DNA of 64,000 bases from Clostridium sartagoforme AAU1 (GTDB lineage: Bacteria; Bacillota; Clostridia; Clostridiales; Clostridiaceae), in contig NZ_ASRV01000150.1 in NCBI RefSeq assembly GCF_000401215.1, positions 44,655-108,654 of the forward strand, in the 5' to 3' direction. The position numbers were made by a program, and so were the translations under genes. This document shows, piece after piece, positions 8,222-17,999 of this stretch; position 1 is the stretch's first letter, and the number at the start of each line of letters is the position of its first letter. The notes beneath the pieces are model-generated. The model made no database searches. It was not told the DNA's origin and saw nothing but the letters and a program-made list of their open reading frames with translations.

Positions 8222-8439
8222 AGCTATCCTCACTTTTATTACTACTTAAATACTATTATAATACTATTCTTATAACGAAAAATCTCTAGTTTAATTACTA
8301 ATAATATACTACTATAATACTTTTTAATTATATATTAAAATACTTATACTTATTTTTCAATAATATTATTAACAAAATAAAAAGGGGAGAGATATAACCC
8401 GCCCCATAATATGTAAATTTATCTATTCTCAATATTTGT

Positions 8440-8946
8440 TTATTTTTGTATATTTCTTTTTTCAAAATTAATAAGTTTTTCTTGAATATCTGTATGATTT
8501 CCTGCATATCCTAATAACATTCCATTCTTACCAGTCACTCTATGACATGGAATTATTATAGGAATTGGATTAGCCCTATTAGCTTGCCCTATTGCCCTTA
8601 CCGCTTTCTCATTTCCTATAGACTTTGCTATATAGCTGTAACTCTTTAATTCACCATATGGAATTTTCACTAATTCATTCCATACTAATTTTCTAAATTC
8701 AGTACCTTCTATATCTAAAGCTAAGTCAAATTCCATCCTTTTTCCTTTAAAGTATTCCTCTAACTGAATAATTACATCCATACATATATTTTTATCTTCT
8801 ATTAAATTTTGTTTTTCCTTAAATTCAATCCATTCTTCTTCTATTAACTCAATCATTCTTAATCCATCTGAACTTTTTACTATATATATTGGTCCTATAA
8901 TGCTATTTATTTTATAGAAGTACAAATTTTTCGTGTTTTTTTCCAT
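8440..8946 (-). CDS. ogt: Methylated-DNA-[protein]-cysteine S-methyltransferase
   Basis: This suicide enzyme removes O6-methylguanine. The active-site motif I-P-C-H-R-V and the upstream helix-turn-helix (IPYGELKSYSYIAKSIGNEKAVRAIGQANRANP) are intact. At 168 residues it is the usual length for a stand-alone Ogt. A GGAGGG ribosome binding site precedes the ATG. It is single-gene. A second, shorter MGMT-type gene lies at 50628. Confidence 0.93.
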   Translation of the reverse strand: MEKNTKNLYFYKINSIIGPIYIVKSSDGLRMIELIEEEWIEFKEKQNLIEDKNICMDVIIQLEEYFKGKRMEFDLALDIEGTEFRKLVWNELVKIPYGELKSYSYIAKSIGNEKAVRAIGQANRANPIPIIIPCHRVTGKNGMLLGYAGNHTDIQEKLINFEKRNIQK

Positions 8947-9062
8947 ATTATCCCTCCTATCAAACGTTTACTTATTGTTTTTTGAATATTTATTACAAAA
9001 TAACTTATTTTACTAGTAAATAATACGAGCATATTTTTAAATTATAGTGTATACTAAGCTAG

Positions 9063-9091
9063 TTGACAAAGAATAATATATAATTTATAGT
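9063..9091 (+). promoter_or_regulatory. Promoter with long leader of the DEAD-box helicase gene
   Basis: TTGACA (9063-9068) and TATAGT (9086-9091), spaced 17 bp, form a near-consensus sigma-A promoter. Transcription would start near 9098 and leave a leader of about 135 bases before the start codon. That leader contains a GGAATTT/AAATTCC hairpin. Long leaders are common for cold-induced helicase genes. Confidence 0.6.
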
Positions 9092-9233
9092 AATTATTTG
9101 GAATTTTTAAAATTATATTATAAATTCCTTTGCTCCATGGAATATTAATATTATATACCCGTCGTAAAATTTAAAAATATATATTATATTTAATTATAGA
9201 TTATTTTAAATACTAAAAGAAAGAGGATTTTGA

Positions 9234-10808
9234 ATGAATGAAATAAAATTTAATAACTTAGGGCTTAAGGATAGCCTTTTAAAATCTATTACTGATTTAG
9301 GTTTTGAAAAACCATCTCAAATACAAGCTGAGGCAATACCTGTTGCAATACAAGGATATGATCTTATAGGGCAAGCTCAAACAGGTACTGGTAAAACTGC
9401 TGCTTTTGGCTGTGGTATCATTAATCACATCACTAAGAATGATGGCCTTAGAGCTATAATATTGGCTCCTACAAGAGAATTGGCTATTCAGGTTAATGAT
9501 GAATTAAAAAGATTATCAAAATATGATGATTTGTCAGTATTACCGATTTACGGTGGAGATTCTATAGTAAATCAAATAAGAGCATTAAAGAGAAATGTAA
9601 ATATAGTAGTTGGTACTCCTGGTAGAGTTCTTGATCATATAAAAAGAGGAACTATTAAATTAGATGGCATTAAATTTTTAGTTTTAGATGAAGCTGATGA
9701 AATGCTTAATATGGGATTTATCGATGATTTAGAAGACATAATAAAGCAATTACCTAGTGAAAGACAAACTTTATTATTCTCAGCAACAATGCCTGATCAA
9801 ATAAGAAAATTAGCAAAAAGATATATGAAACCTGATGCTAAGCAAATTTCTATAAAGAAAACTTCTATGACAGTTTCTACAATAAGTCAAAGTTTCTTTG
9901 AAATATCTCACAAAACAAGATTTGAAGCACTTTGTAGAGTTTTAGATTATGATACCCCAGCATCTGCTATCATCTTCTGCAGAACAAAAAAAGGCGTTGA
10001 TGAGTTAGTTGAAGGTATGCAATCAAGAGGTTATATTGTTGAGGGTATGCATGGTGATATGTCTCAAGCTCATAGGTTAAGAACTTTAAGAAAATTTAAA
10101 GAAGGTTCACTAAATTACTTAATTGCAACTGACGTAGCTGCAAGAGGTATAGACGTTGAAGGTATAACTCATGTTATAAATTATGATTTACCACAAGATG
10201 TTGAAAGTTACGTTCACAGAATTGGTAGAACAGGTAGAGCAAATAGAGAAGGTATTGCTTACTCTTTAGTTTCCCCAAAAGAATTTTCAATGTTAAAACA
10301 AATAAAATCAGTAACTAAGAGTGATATAACTAGAAAAGCTATTCCTACAGTTAATGATATATTTGATAATAAATCTAAATCTATTTTAGAAGATGTTACT
10401 AATACTATTACAGATTCTGATTATTCAAAGTTTATTCCAGTAGCAAAAGAGCTTGTTGAAAAATTTGATTCTATAGAGATTATTGCTGCATTAATAAAGA
10501 ATAAATTTAATGATGAGCTACTTGAAACTTATACAAATGATGTTTTAGAAGCTCCTAAATCAGAGGATATAAGATTATTTTTATCTATAGGAAGAAGAGA
10601 TGGAATAAACCCTAAAACTCTAGTTAATTTTATTAAAGATACAGCTAGAATAAAAGCTTCTTCAATTGGTGATATAGACATATTAGAAAACTTCTCTTTT
10701 GTAAATATATCTCCTGACGTTAAGGATAAAATTCTTGATAAATGTATCGGTGTTAAGCTTAATAAAAGAAAAGTAAACATTGAGGTCGCTAACAAAAAAA
10801 GAAGATAA
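9234..10808 (+). CDS. DEAD-box ATP-dependent RNA helicase with DbpA-type C-terminus
   Basis: A 524-residue helicase with all DEAD-box motifs: Q motif (GFEKPSQIQ), I AQTGTGKT, Ia PTRELA, II DEAD, III SAT, V ATDVAARGID and VI HRIGRTGRA. The last 75 residues (RLFLSIGRRDGINPKTLVNF and following) resemble the DbpA RNA-binding domain of DeaD/CshA-like proteins acting in ribosome assembly and RNA turnover, often in the cold. AGAGG precedes the ATG. The gene has its own promoter and terminator. Whether it is the CshA or the DbpA orthologue cannot be decided here. Confidence 0.93.
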   Translation: MNEIKFNNLGLKDSLLKSITDLGFEKPSQIQAEAIPVAIQGYDLIGQAQTGTGKTAAFGCGIINHITKNDGLRAIILAPTRELAIQVNDELKRLSKYDDLSVLPIYGGDSIVNQIRALKRNVNIVVGTPGRVLDHIKRGTIKLDGIKFLVLDEADEMLNMGFIDDLEDIIKQLPSERQTLLFSATMPDQIRKLAKRYMKPDAKQISIKKTSMTVSTISQSFFEISHKTRFEALCRVLDYDTPASAIIFCRTKKGVDELVEGMQSRGYIVEGMHGDMSQAHRLRTLRKFKEGSLNYLIATDVAARGIDVEGITHVINYDLPQDVESYVHRIGRTGRANREGIAYSLVSPKEFSMLKQIKSVTKSDITRKAIPTVNDIFDNKSKSILEDVTNTITDSDYSKFIPVAKELVEKFDSIEIIAALIKNKFNDELLETYTNDVLEAPKSEDIRLFLSIGRRDGINPKTLVNFIKDTARIKASSIGDIDILENFSFVNISPDVKDKILDKCIGVKLNKRKVNIEVANKKRR

Positions 10809-10818
10809 TCATAAAAGT

Positions 10819-10860
10819 AAGGCTATTTAATGCGTATCATGCTTAAAATAGCCTTTTGTA
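10819..10860 (+). terminator. Terminator after the helicase gene
   Basis: The stem AAGGCTATTT/AAATAGCCTT (10819-10828, 10846-10855) is followed by TTGTATT. It also lies just past the end of the convergent gene at 10861. Confidence 0.75.
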
Positions 10861-11163
10861 TTATTTACATTTACTTTTTATTCCCTCATAAATATATATT
10901 AAATAATCAATATTCTTTTCTTCCTTTTCTAAAATTTTAATTCTATCTTCTACTTTTCTTATTGACTCTCTAGCTTCGTCAAAATCCTTATGATTTATAC
11001 ATGCACTTGTATATTGCAATAAATAATCTATTTTAAGTACTATCTCTGCTAAGTCCTCCCTATCATCATTAACTAAGTCTACTAATATAGAATATATTTT
11101 AGGTGATGTATCTTTTCTTACACTACTTAATAAATCATTATTTTTACTATTTTTTCTTCCCAT
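10861..11163 (-). CDS. Small helical protein of unknown function
   Basis: A 100-residue soluble protein with a basic N-terminus (MGRKNSKNN) and then helices rich in Asp, Glu and Lys (EARESIRKVEDRIKILEKEE), possibly a coiled coil or helical bundle. I do not recognise the family. It has its own promoter region and faces away from rubredoxin. Confidence 0.6.
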   Translation of the reverse strand: MGRKNSKNNDLLSSVRKDTSPKIYSILVDLVNDDREDLAEIVLKIDYLLQYTSACINHKDFDEARESIRKVEDRIKILEKEEKNIDYLIYIYEGIKSKCK

Positions 11164-11288
11164 AACTTTACCTCTTTTCTAAAAAGCTCTTATATTATTT
11201 TTTCACTATTTATAATAATTTATATCATATTTTAATACTATACCCAATACATTTTAAAATATAAAGGAAATTTAGGAGGTTTATATTA

Positions 11289-11456
11289 ATGCAACAATAT
11301 ATCTGTGTGCCTTGTACCTATGTTTATGATCCTGAATATGGAGATCCTAATAACGGAATAGATCCAGATACCCCATTTGAAGACTTACCAGATGATTGGG
11401 TTTGCCCTGTATGTGGTGCCTCAAAAGATGAATTTGAGCCTTTAGATGAAGAGTAA
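11289..11456 (+). CDS. Rubredoxin
   Basis: A 55-residue protein not reached by length-filtered gene calling. It has the four iron ligands in two knuckles: C-V-P-C near the start and C-P-V-C-G near the end, with [20 protein letters not shown] and [18 protein letters not shown] between and around them, as in clostridial rubredoxins. The first knuckle is CVPCT rather than the usual CxxCG. The ribosome binding site is AGGAGG. It is a one-electron carrier for oxygen or superoxide detoxification and other redox enzymes. Confidence 0.95.
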   Translation: MQQYICVPCTYVYDPEYGDPNNGIDPDTPFEDLPDDWVCPVCGASKDEFEPLDEE

Positions 11457-11459
11457 AAT

Positions 11460-11485
11460 AAAAAAACAGTCGTGAGGACTGTTTT
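11460..11485. terminator. Bidirectional terminator between rubredoxin and the methyltransferase
   Basis: AAAAAACAGTC/GGACTGTTTTTT with a short loop gives A and T tracts on both sides, serving both convergent genes. Confidence 0.85.
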
Positions 11486-12961
11486 TTATGTTCTTTTAAT
11501 CAAATTACTTTTAAATTTATTAATATATGAAATTGTTTCTTTAGATAATTTAGATGTACCATTGATTATATTATCTATCTCTATTAAAATTTCATTCATA
11601 TCTTCTCTCTGTTCAGCTATATTATAAACTTTATTTCCTAGGTTATTTAACTTCTCCTTTGTTACATTATCAAAATTTAATAATGGAATTCTAGAAACAT
11701 ATCCTGAGGTAATCATATTACTTCTGTTTAAAACGCCTCTCACTAAATAAGTTACTAAAGTAGAATTTAAATATGCTAATATCCAAAATATATCCTTATC
11801 ATCGCATATAATACATGTATTTACTCCAAAGGTACTATTTTTAGGTAACTTACATGCTGTAAATTGCACTCCCATAGATGAGCAAATCACTCCAGGCTTA
11901 TATAATAACTCTTTATTTCTTACTATAAAATTAGAAACTTCTTTTGATATGTTTATGAAATTTTTATGTATATACATTACTTTATCCGTATAATATCTAT
12001 CCTTACCTGGGTTTTTGTAAAATGGTATTATATATGGATCTTTATTTTCTCTAGATAAATATTGTCCATCATTTCCTGTTGATATTCCTGTTATACACTT
12101 AAATTCATCTCCAAGTCTATTATGATTAAATAAACATTTAATATCTCTTGGACATTCTATCAAAAATTCATTATTATCCTTTTTATTATTTAATATAACA
12201 TCCTCTATTGAATATACATTATCACAAGTTCTTGAAAAATTTAAGAAATTAATTAATTCATTCTTATCTATAAATCTATTTTTTAATATTATATTTCCTT
12301 GGTAATCCAATCCCTTTTGTAATATAACTATACTAGTTCTAACTTCGGCTCCTTGCTCTAGAAATAAATCTGTTGGACACATTATAATTTCATGTATAGT
12401 ACAACTTTTTAATATTTTTTCTCTTAAGCCAATATAACTTTTAGATGTCATAAATGAGTCTTGAGTTATTATACCTATTACAGCTCCCTCTTTTGCTAGA
12501 TCTATAATAGCAGATATAAACATTCCATACATATTATGAATACCTACATCTTTAAAATACCTTTTTAATATTTTTTTATTATTTCTTATATATTTTACTT
12601 CATGGCAATTATATGGAGGATTTAACACATAATAATCATAACTTAAAAATTCTTCAGCATTAATGCATTCATAATAATACTCAATAAAATCCATATTCTT
12701 AAAATTACAATTATACTTCTCCTTATATCTAATAATATCCATACCATAAGTCTTAATGTTAAATCCATTAAAAGGTTCTAGCATTTCTTCTTTACCACAA
12801 CATGGGTCAAAAACGCTTTTGCCCTCTTTATTTATATCTACTACTCTTTTTGTGATATAATCACATATAAAAGTTGGAGTTGAATAATATCCTACTTCTC
12901 TTTTATCTATAACTACTTCATCTATAATATTTTCCTTTAATATCTTATTTTTTCTTCCCAT
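11486..12961 (-). CDS. Orphan N6-adenine DNA methyltransferase (gamma-class layout)
   Basis: The SAM-binding motif I appears as FDPCCGKEEM and the catalytic motif IV as NPPY, both inside a Rossmann domain (residues about 25-230). The C-terminal half resembles a target-recognition region (SNMITSGYVSRIPLLNFDNV). At about 491 residues it matches single-chain TaqI/Eco57I-like methylases. No restriction or specificity gene is adjacent, so it is orphan and may be regulatory, as the sporulation-linked CamA of C. difficile is; similarity is in layout only. The ATG at 12961 is preceded by GGAGAG; the upstream TTG overlaps that site. Confidence 0.82.
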   Translation of the reverse strand: MGRKNKILKENIIDEVVIDKREVGYYSTPTFICDYITKRVVDINKEGKSVFDPCCGKEEMLEPFNGFNIKTYGMDIIRYKEKYNCNFKNMDFIEYYYECINAEEFLSYDYYVLNPPYNCHEVKYIRNNKKILKRYFKDVGIHNMYGMFISAIIDLAKEGAVIGIITQDSFMTSKSYIGLREKILKSCTIHEIIMCPTDLFLEQGAEVRTSIVILQKGLDYQGNIILKNRFIDKNELINFLNFSRTCDNVYSIEDVILNNKKDNNEFLIECPRDIKCLFNHNRLGDEFKCITGISTGNDGQYLSRENKDPYIIPFYKNPGKDRYYTDKVMYIHKNFINISKEVSNFIVRNKELLYKPGVICSSMGVQFTACKLPKNSTFGVNTCIICDDKDIFWILAYLNSTLVTYLVRGVLNRSNMITSGYVSRIPLLNFDNVTKEKLNNLGNKVYNIAEQREDMNEILIEIDNIINGTSKLSKETISYINKFKSNLIKRT

Positions 12962-13058
12962 AAGTATTCTCTCCAAAACTTAAATTGCTTCATTTATTGT
13001 TAATTATACACCATAACTTATTTTAGTACTTAAATTTTATACTTTCTTATACAAAAAA

Positions 13059-13091
13059 TAAGCCTACCCTTTAACCTTATAGGTAAGCTTA
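13059..13091 (-). terminator. Terminator after the GH25 gene
   Basis: TAAGCCTACC/GGTAAGCTTA stem (one G-U pair) followed in the minus direction by TTTTTTGT. Confidence 0.65.
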
Positions 13092-13102
13092 CTATAATTA
13101 TA

Positions 13103-13708
13103 TTAATTAGACAATAATATTTCCTCTGTAAATACATCTAATGGACAATAGGTGCTTATTCCTTGAATATTCCCAGATTCTGAATATTGAAAGCCTATCC
13201 ATTCATCCCATATAGGATTTTCTTCAGGTTTTTCTACATCATAATTTGCTATCCATAGTGGATACCTTCCTAACTCTTTAGTAAGACTTGCTCTCGCAAA
13301 GCTTGTATATGTGTACACTACCACTTCTTTTCCTGTAATACTTTTTACTTCTTCTAAAAATATTATACAATTTTTAGATAATTCATCAGCATTACATCCA
13401 TCTGTTATTTCTATATCTAATGCTAATTTACAATTAAAGTCCTTTTTCTTTACATAACTTGAAAAATAGTTTGCTTGAATTTTAGCATCTACCTTAGGCC
13501 TAAAAAAATGATAAAACCCTATAAGTATATCATTACTTTTACTTTTTAAGTAATATTCATCTGCTCTTGGATTTAAATAGTGACTACCTTCAGTCGCTTT
13601 TATATATACAACTTCAATACCATTTTCTTTAACTTCCTTGAAATTAACCTCTCCTTGCCAGCTTGATATATCAATTCCCTTATATTTCCCAAAGTTTATT
13701 GATTGCAT
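13103..13708 (-). CDS. GH25 muramidase (lysozyme)
   Basis: This glycoside hydrolase 25 domain fills the whole protein: GIDISSWQGEVNF, VVYIKATEGSHY, GFYHFFRP, and the acidic pair in LALDIEITDG. It cleaves the MurNAc-GlcNAc bond of peptidoglycan. There is no signal peptide, so it may be released by lysis, exported by another route, or act in the mother cell during sporulation. The ATG at 13708 gives 9-base spacing to AGGAG; the ATG at 13714 is only 3 bases from it. It lies directly downstream of the SpoIID/PG-binding gene on the same strand, which suggests a shared cell-wall role. Confidence 0.9.
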   Translation of the reverse strand: MQSINFGKYKGIDISSWQGEVNFKEVKENGIEVVYIKATEGSHYLNPRADEYYLKSKSNDILIGFYHFFRPKVDAKIQANYFSSYVKKKDFNCKLALDIEITDGCNADELSKNCIIFLEEVKSITGKEVVVYTYTSFARASLTKELGRYPLWIANYDVEKPEENPIWDEWIGFQYSESGNIQGISTYCPLDVFTEEILLSN

Positions 13709-13780
13709 ACCCATCTTCTCCTCTATAGTTTAATTTTTCTCCTAAGATATACTATGCAATCATTATGAAAAAGTGGACAT

Positions 13781-15313
13781 TTATAAATTTGTATAAACAT
13801 TCACTATCTTATTCCAAGTATATGGACCCACTACCCCATCTGTTTCTAGCCCATATAGTTTTTGAAATTTTATAACTGTATCTCTAGTAACATTCCCAAA
13901 CACACCATCTACAATAAGATTAGTAGGTATATTATACTCATTCGTTATTGTTTTAAGATAATATTGAAACTCAATTACTTTATTTCCTCTTGATCCTTCT
14001 TTCATGGGATACCCCGGATATTTACCATCCCACTTTGGTTCATAAGAATCAGTAGGTTCCCGTATTCCTCCTGTCCCTAAATCTATTTCTAACTCCTGAT
14101 TTAATTCCGCTAATCTCTTTATTCCTACATATACACTTGATAAATTATACCAAGTCACTCTTCCCACAATACCATCTGTAACTAAATTAAATACCCCCTG
14201 AAATACTTTTACCGATTGCTCGGTCTCTCTTCCAAACACCCCACTTTCAGGATATATCTTTGGGATAGCTGGAAAGTTCTTAGATATCATATTTAGATAT
14301 TTTTGAATTACTTTAACATTATTATTTACATCATTAATTCTTAATGCTTGGCCTGGATATGATTCAGGTATTCCTTCAATAATTGTAGCTCTAACAAGCT
14401 CCTTGTCAGTTCCAAAATAATATTTAATTATATCTAACGCCTTCATTCCCTTTTTAGCTAAATCTACAGTTCCCCATTGAGATAATCCTGCACACCTGAC
14501 TGATGTTCCATTGCAATATTGAGAGAAAAAAGGTGTTCTATTACCAACAGTTCTTATATATTCATTAAAAATGTCATCCACTATTTTACTTATATTATCG
14601 AATATATTTCTTCCCTTTATAAAGTATTGATCGTAGGCGGTTGAATTGGTTATTTGAAATGAGTAACCTCTATTTCTATACCATTCAGTATACACTCTAT
14701 TTAATGCAAATGATATTTGGCAATATATATTAGCCCTTATTGCTTCTTCTGGCCAAGTAGGATAAATTTCACTAGAAGCAACATTCTTAATATAATCAAT
14801 AAACCTTACTTTAATATTTTCTGACGATGAATTGGGCGTTCCTAAATGTACAACTATAAATTCAGGTACGAATACATCTTTAAGAACAAATGGAGTCATT
14901 AAAAGGTTCTTATTAATACTTGTGTACTCTTGTTGCTCATTTACCGTAGCATTTTCAGATAAGTTTTCTAAATTTATTGTATTATTATAATCTTTAATCT
15001 CAATATTTTGTATTGATGTTATTCCATCAAATACACTTATACCTCTTACTATAATTGGATTAACTCCTTCTACGCTAACTTCTAAATCATAAATTTCATA
15101 TGGGATTATAAGTTGACTATTCGGGCTTTGAGATAAACTTTTATCTACAGTTTCTAGTGGTATAATTGTACTTTTTCCACTTATATCAAATGCATTATAT
15201 TTTTCATAAACTATATTTCTGGACTTAGCATTAATAATTTTTAAATTTGCTTTTGTCTTTGGTAATAAGTTTTCCACTTTAAATAACCTTACTAATATAT
15301 ATCCTGTAGACAA
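13781..15313 (-). CDS. SpoIID-domain protein with two peptidoglycan-binding domains
   Basis: Residues about 140-320 form a SpoIID/LytB-like domain (VASSEIYPTWPEEAIRANI and CAGLSQWGTVDLAKKG). Two PG_binding_1 repeats follow (FGRETEQSVKVFQ...VTDGIVGRVTW and FGNVTRDTVIKFQ...ETDGVVGPYTW). SpoIID is the lytic transglycosylase of engulfment; the catalytic Glu of that family would be the one in SSEIYPTW. Unlike SpoIID it has no N-terminal membrane anchor. The start is taken as TTG at 15313, because GGAGG lies 9 bases upstream; the GTG at 15355 has no site. Proteins of this layout are common in clostridia and probably act on spore or vegetative wall. Confidence 0.85.
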   Translation of the reverse strand: MSTGYILVRLFKVENLLPKTKANLKIINAKSRNIVYEKYNAFDISGKSTIIPLETVDKSLSQSPNSQLIIPYEIYDLEVSVEGVNPIIVRGISVFDGITSIQNIEIKDYNNTINLENLSENATVNEQQEYTSINKNLLMTPFVLKDVFVPEFIVVHLGTPNSSSENIKVRFIDYIKNVASSEIYPTWPEEAIRANIYCQISFALNRVYTEWYRNRGYSFQITNSTAYDQYFIKGRNIFDNISKIVDDIFNEYIRTVGNRTPFFSQYCNGTSVRCAGLSQWGTVDLAKKGMKALDIIKYYFGTDKELVRATIIEGIPESYPGQALRINDVNNNVKVIQKYLNMISKNFPAIPKIYPESGVFGRETEQSVKVFQGVFNLVTDGIVGRVTWYNLSSVYVGIKRLAELNQELEIDLGTGGIREPTDSYEPKWDGKYPGYPMKEGSRGNKVIEFQYYLKTITNEYNIPTNLIVDGVFGNVTRDTVIKFQKLYGLETDGVVGPYTWNKIVNVYTNL

Positions 15314-15424
15314 AATCGATACCCTCCAAATATATTGTTTTACTATTCTATTCACTTAAAAGGTTATATGTGATAAATCCCTTTTTGTCGTGGTAGTTGT
15401 GAATGATGCTTATATTTGTATGCT

Positions 15425-16117
15425 TTAATTTCCATTTAAATTTAAAATTTTTATAAAATCACTTATTTCATCACTTTCTAGATAAATTTGTCCAAGAGTT
15501 CCATGTTTCATATCTAGCTTATTTAAAGAATGAAAATCTGAACCTGCTGTATATATAATATTCTTTTTCTTTGCAATACTCATAAAATATTCTGTTTCAT
15601 TTTCTTTATTTCTATAGTATTTAGCTTCTATTCCATCAAAATTTAAATTAATTATCTCTTTAAATATATTTTTGTTTAACAATGTTGGATGAGCTAACAC
15701 AACTTTCGCATTATAATGGTGTAAAAATTCTATTCCTGCTGATGTTATTATTTTTCCAGCTTCTGATTTAAAACTTAACTTTCCTTTAAAATAAATTTGG
15801 CACGCCTTAAATCTTCTAGCACGCAAATTATTTAAAATTAACTTAAACTCAGTACTTTCGTACTTATCATCAGTAAAATACCCTAATATATGAACTTTTT
15901 GCCCTTTAAATCTTGTTGATAGTTCTATTCCCGGTATAACCTTTACTCCATGAATTTTTCCCACTTTGATAGCTTGCTTATTTCCACTTATAGTATTATG
16001 ATCCGTTAAGGCTATTATATCTACTCTTCTTTCTTTAGCTAATAATACAACTTCTCCGGGTTTTAAATCTCCATCTGATTCTGTTGAGTGAATATGAAAA
16101 TCTCCTTTTGTGTACAT
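15425..16117 (-). CDS. PHP-domain phosphoesterase
   Basis: The PHP metal-binding motifs are present: D-F-H-I-H-S-T, ALTDHN, IPGIELST, and the late AGSDFHS. At 230 residues it is a stand-alone PHP protein. Substrates in the family include histidinol phosphate and short oligonucleotides (RNase AM/YciV-like); neighbours give no hint. AAGGGA precedes the ATG. Confidence 0.85.
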   Translation of the reverse strand: MYTKGDFHIHSTESDGDLKPGEVVLLAKERRVDIIALTDHNTISGNKQAIKVGKIHGVKVIPGIELSTRFKGQKVHILGYFTDDKYESTEFKLILNNLRARRFKACQIYFKGKLSFKSEAGKIITSAGIEFLHHYNAKVVLAHPTLLNKNIFKEIINLNFDGIEAKYYRNKENETEYFMSIAKKKNIIYTAGSDFHSLNKLDMKHGTLGQIYLESDEISDFIKILNLNGN

Positions 16118-16287
16118 TACTTAATCCCTTATAATTACTTATAATTTATATATATTTTGAAATAATAATTTTTGCCATATTATTTTTATGGAAATTTATA
16201 AAGATAATATATAATATATCTATTAAAAAGGTTAGAATAAATTATATAAAATAAAACTTTTATTAATCTTGGAAGAAGGTAATTTAA

Positions 16288-17028
16288 ATGAATTATATAT
16301 TCTATGATTTAGAATTTAACCAAAATAATATTAATACTCCTAATAATATATCTATATCTCAATTACCTTTTGAAATAATTCAAATTGGTGCACTAAAGCT
16401 TAATGAGAGCTTAGAAGTTATATCAACATTTAATGAATTCGTAAGGCCTACTGTATATAATGATATCAATCCTTACGTAGAAAATATTACAAAAATAACG
16501 AAAGATATGCTGGCTAAATGTGATACATTTACTATCACTTATAATAGATTTATAGAGTTTATTGGAAATGAAGATTTAGTGCTATGTGTGTGGGGAAAAG
16601 CTGATTTAAGAGAATTTATAAGAAATATAAAATTTAATAATTTATCTACCGAAATATTTCCTACGAAATATATAGATGTGCAAAAACATACTTCTAAATT
16701 TTTCAAACTTTCCAAAGGAACTCAAATCGGTTTAAAAACAGCTGTTGAGCTTTTGAACATAGAATTTCAAGAAAATTTTCATAATGCCTTTTATGATGCT
16801 TTTTATACAGCTGAAGTTTTCAAAAAAATTATTAATGATAATATAGTTCCTGAAAACTATATTTATGTTAATAGGAATGCTACAAAAAATACATATAGAA
16901 ATAAAATTGATACTGTTTCACTATTTAAGCAATTTAATAAAATGTACAATAGAGAAATGTCTGAAGAAGAAAAATCCATTATAAAAACTGCATATAACAT
17001 GGGGAGAACTAAACAATTTATGAAATAA
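16288..17028 (+). CDS. DEDDh 3'-5' exonuclease (KapD/ERI-like)
   Basis: The exonuclease motifs are DLEFNQN (Exo I), a central Asp region around VWGKADLREF (Exo II) and HNAFYDAFYTAE (Exo III, DEDDh type). This is the stand-alone DnaQ/ERI-like family that includes Bacillus KapD, with likely RNA substrates. The C-terminal 60 residues are basic and family-variable. GGAAGAAGG precedes the ATG. It is monocistronic. Confidence 0.85.
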   Translation: MNYIFYDLEFNQNNINTPNNISISQLPFEIIQIGALKLNESLEVISTFNEFVRPTVYNDINPYVENITKITKDMLAKCDTFTITYNRFIEFIGNEDLVLCVWGKADLREFIRNIKFNNLSTEIFPTKYIDVQKHTSKFFKLSKGTQIGLKTAVELLNIEFQENFHNAFYDAFYTAEVFKKIINDNIVPENYIYVNRNATKNTYRNKIDTVSLFKQFNKMYNREMSEEEKSIIKTAYNMGRTKQFMK

Positions 17029-17059
17029 TTTGCAAGATAAATTATTTTATTAACAATGC

Positions 17060-17168
17060 ACAATTGACAATTAAGGATATTTTACTATGTAAAACTTAAA
17101 ATTCAATTGATACAAAGCACCTTTTATTTGAAAGTTTACTAGTCCTTTATTCCTTAATTGACAATTGT
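17060..17168. repeat. MITE-like element with 18-bp terminal inverted repeats
   Basis: ACAATTGACAATTAAGGA (17060-17077) and its inverse at 17151-17168 (one mismatch) bound a 109-bp non-coding stretch holding a TTTTACTATGTAAAA hairpin. It sits between two genes and looks like a small palindromic dispersed repeat; see also 19237-19475. Confidence 0.6.
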
Positions 17169-17198
17169 TGGTTATTGGTTGTTAATTCCTTTATTTTC

Positions 17199-17999
17199 TT
17201 AACTATTTATAATAGCGTTAATAGTAATTTGCATCTTATTACTTAAATCAGTGTCTTTTAATAAAACCATAGATATTAAGTCAAGAAGATACATAACAGA
17301 AAATTGAGTATTAATAAATCTACTTCTGTCAATAAAATTTGGATTATATACCATAAACTTAATATCTGAATATTTACTTATAGAGCTTTCTTCAAAACTT
17401 GTTATTGAAACTGTTTTGGCTCCATTTTCTTTTGATTTTCTTAATGAATGTACAACTTCTTGAGTTTCTCCTGATATAGAAATTCCTATTACTAAATCTT
17501 CTTCTGACACTATTGAGCTATTTATAATCATCATATGAGAATCAGAAATAGAGTGCACACTAAAACCCATTCTAAGAAGTCTATGCATCATTTCATTGCC
17601 TGTTAAGCCAGAACTTCCTACACCATATATGTATATATTTTTAGCCTTTTTTATTTCTTTTACTACCTTCAATATTGCTTCTTTGTCTATTAACATTTTA
17701 GTTCTTTCTATAACTTCATTATAGTATTGATAAGCAGCTGAAAATATACCCTCTTCATCAATAGATGGCACTTCTATTTTATTTGCTCCAAGCTCTATCT
17801 TCATATCTACAAAGCTATTACAGCCTATCTTTTTGGCAAACCTTGTTATAGTGGCTCCTGATGTTCCTATTTCCTTTGCCAAATCAGTTATACTTATATT
17901 CTTTATTTTATCACCATATTGCATAATATAGTCTGCTATATCCCTTTCCTTACCAGAAAACTCTCCATACGTTTTTTGTATCTTATATAAAATATCCAC
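17199..17999 (-). CDS. RpiR/MurR-family transcriptional regulator
   Basis: The N-terminal 75 residues are the RpiR HTH (FSGKERDIADYIMQYGDKIK, SITDLAKEIGTSGATITRF). A SIS sugar-phosphate-binding domain follows at about 105-240 (IYIYGVGSSGLTGNEMMHRL, VIGISISGETQEVVHSL). Such proteins sense sugar phosphates or aminosugars. No sugar gene is adjacent, so the regulon is elsewhere. The start is a GTG with GGAGG 7 bases upstream. A terminator and the TipA gene follow upstream on the same strand. Confidence 0.92.
   Translation of the reverse strand: MDILYKIQKTYGEFSGKERDIADYIMQYGDKIKNISITDLAKEIGTSGATITRFAKKIGCNSFVDMKIELGANKIEVPSIDEEGIFSAAYQYYNEVIERTKMLIDKEAILKVVKEIKKAKNIYIYGVGSSGLTGNEMMHRLLRMGFSVHSISDSHMMIINSSIVSEEDLVIGISISGETQEVVHSLRKSKENGAKTVSITSFEESSISKYSDIKFMVYNPNFIDRSRFINTQFSVMYLLDLISMVLLKDTDLSNKMQITINAIINS

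Noticed and set aside
11486..12961. Complete restriction-modification system
   Set aside because: Only a methyltransferase is present; neighbours are rubredoxin and GH25, with no nuclease or specificity gene.
13103..15313. Phage lysis cassette (GH25 plus PG-binding protein)
   Set aside because: No holin or structural phage gene adjoins, and the SpoIID domain points to host wall or spore biology.
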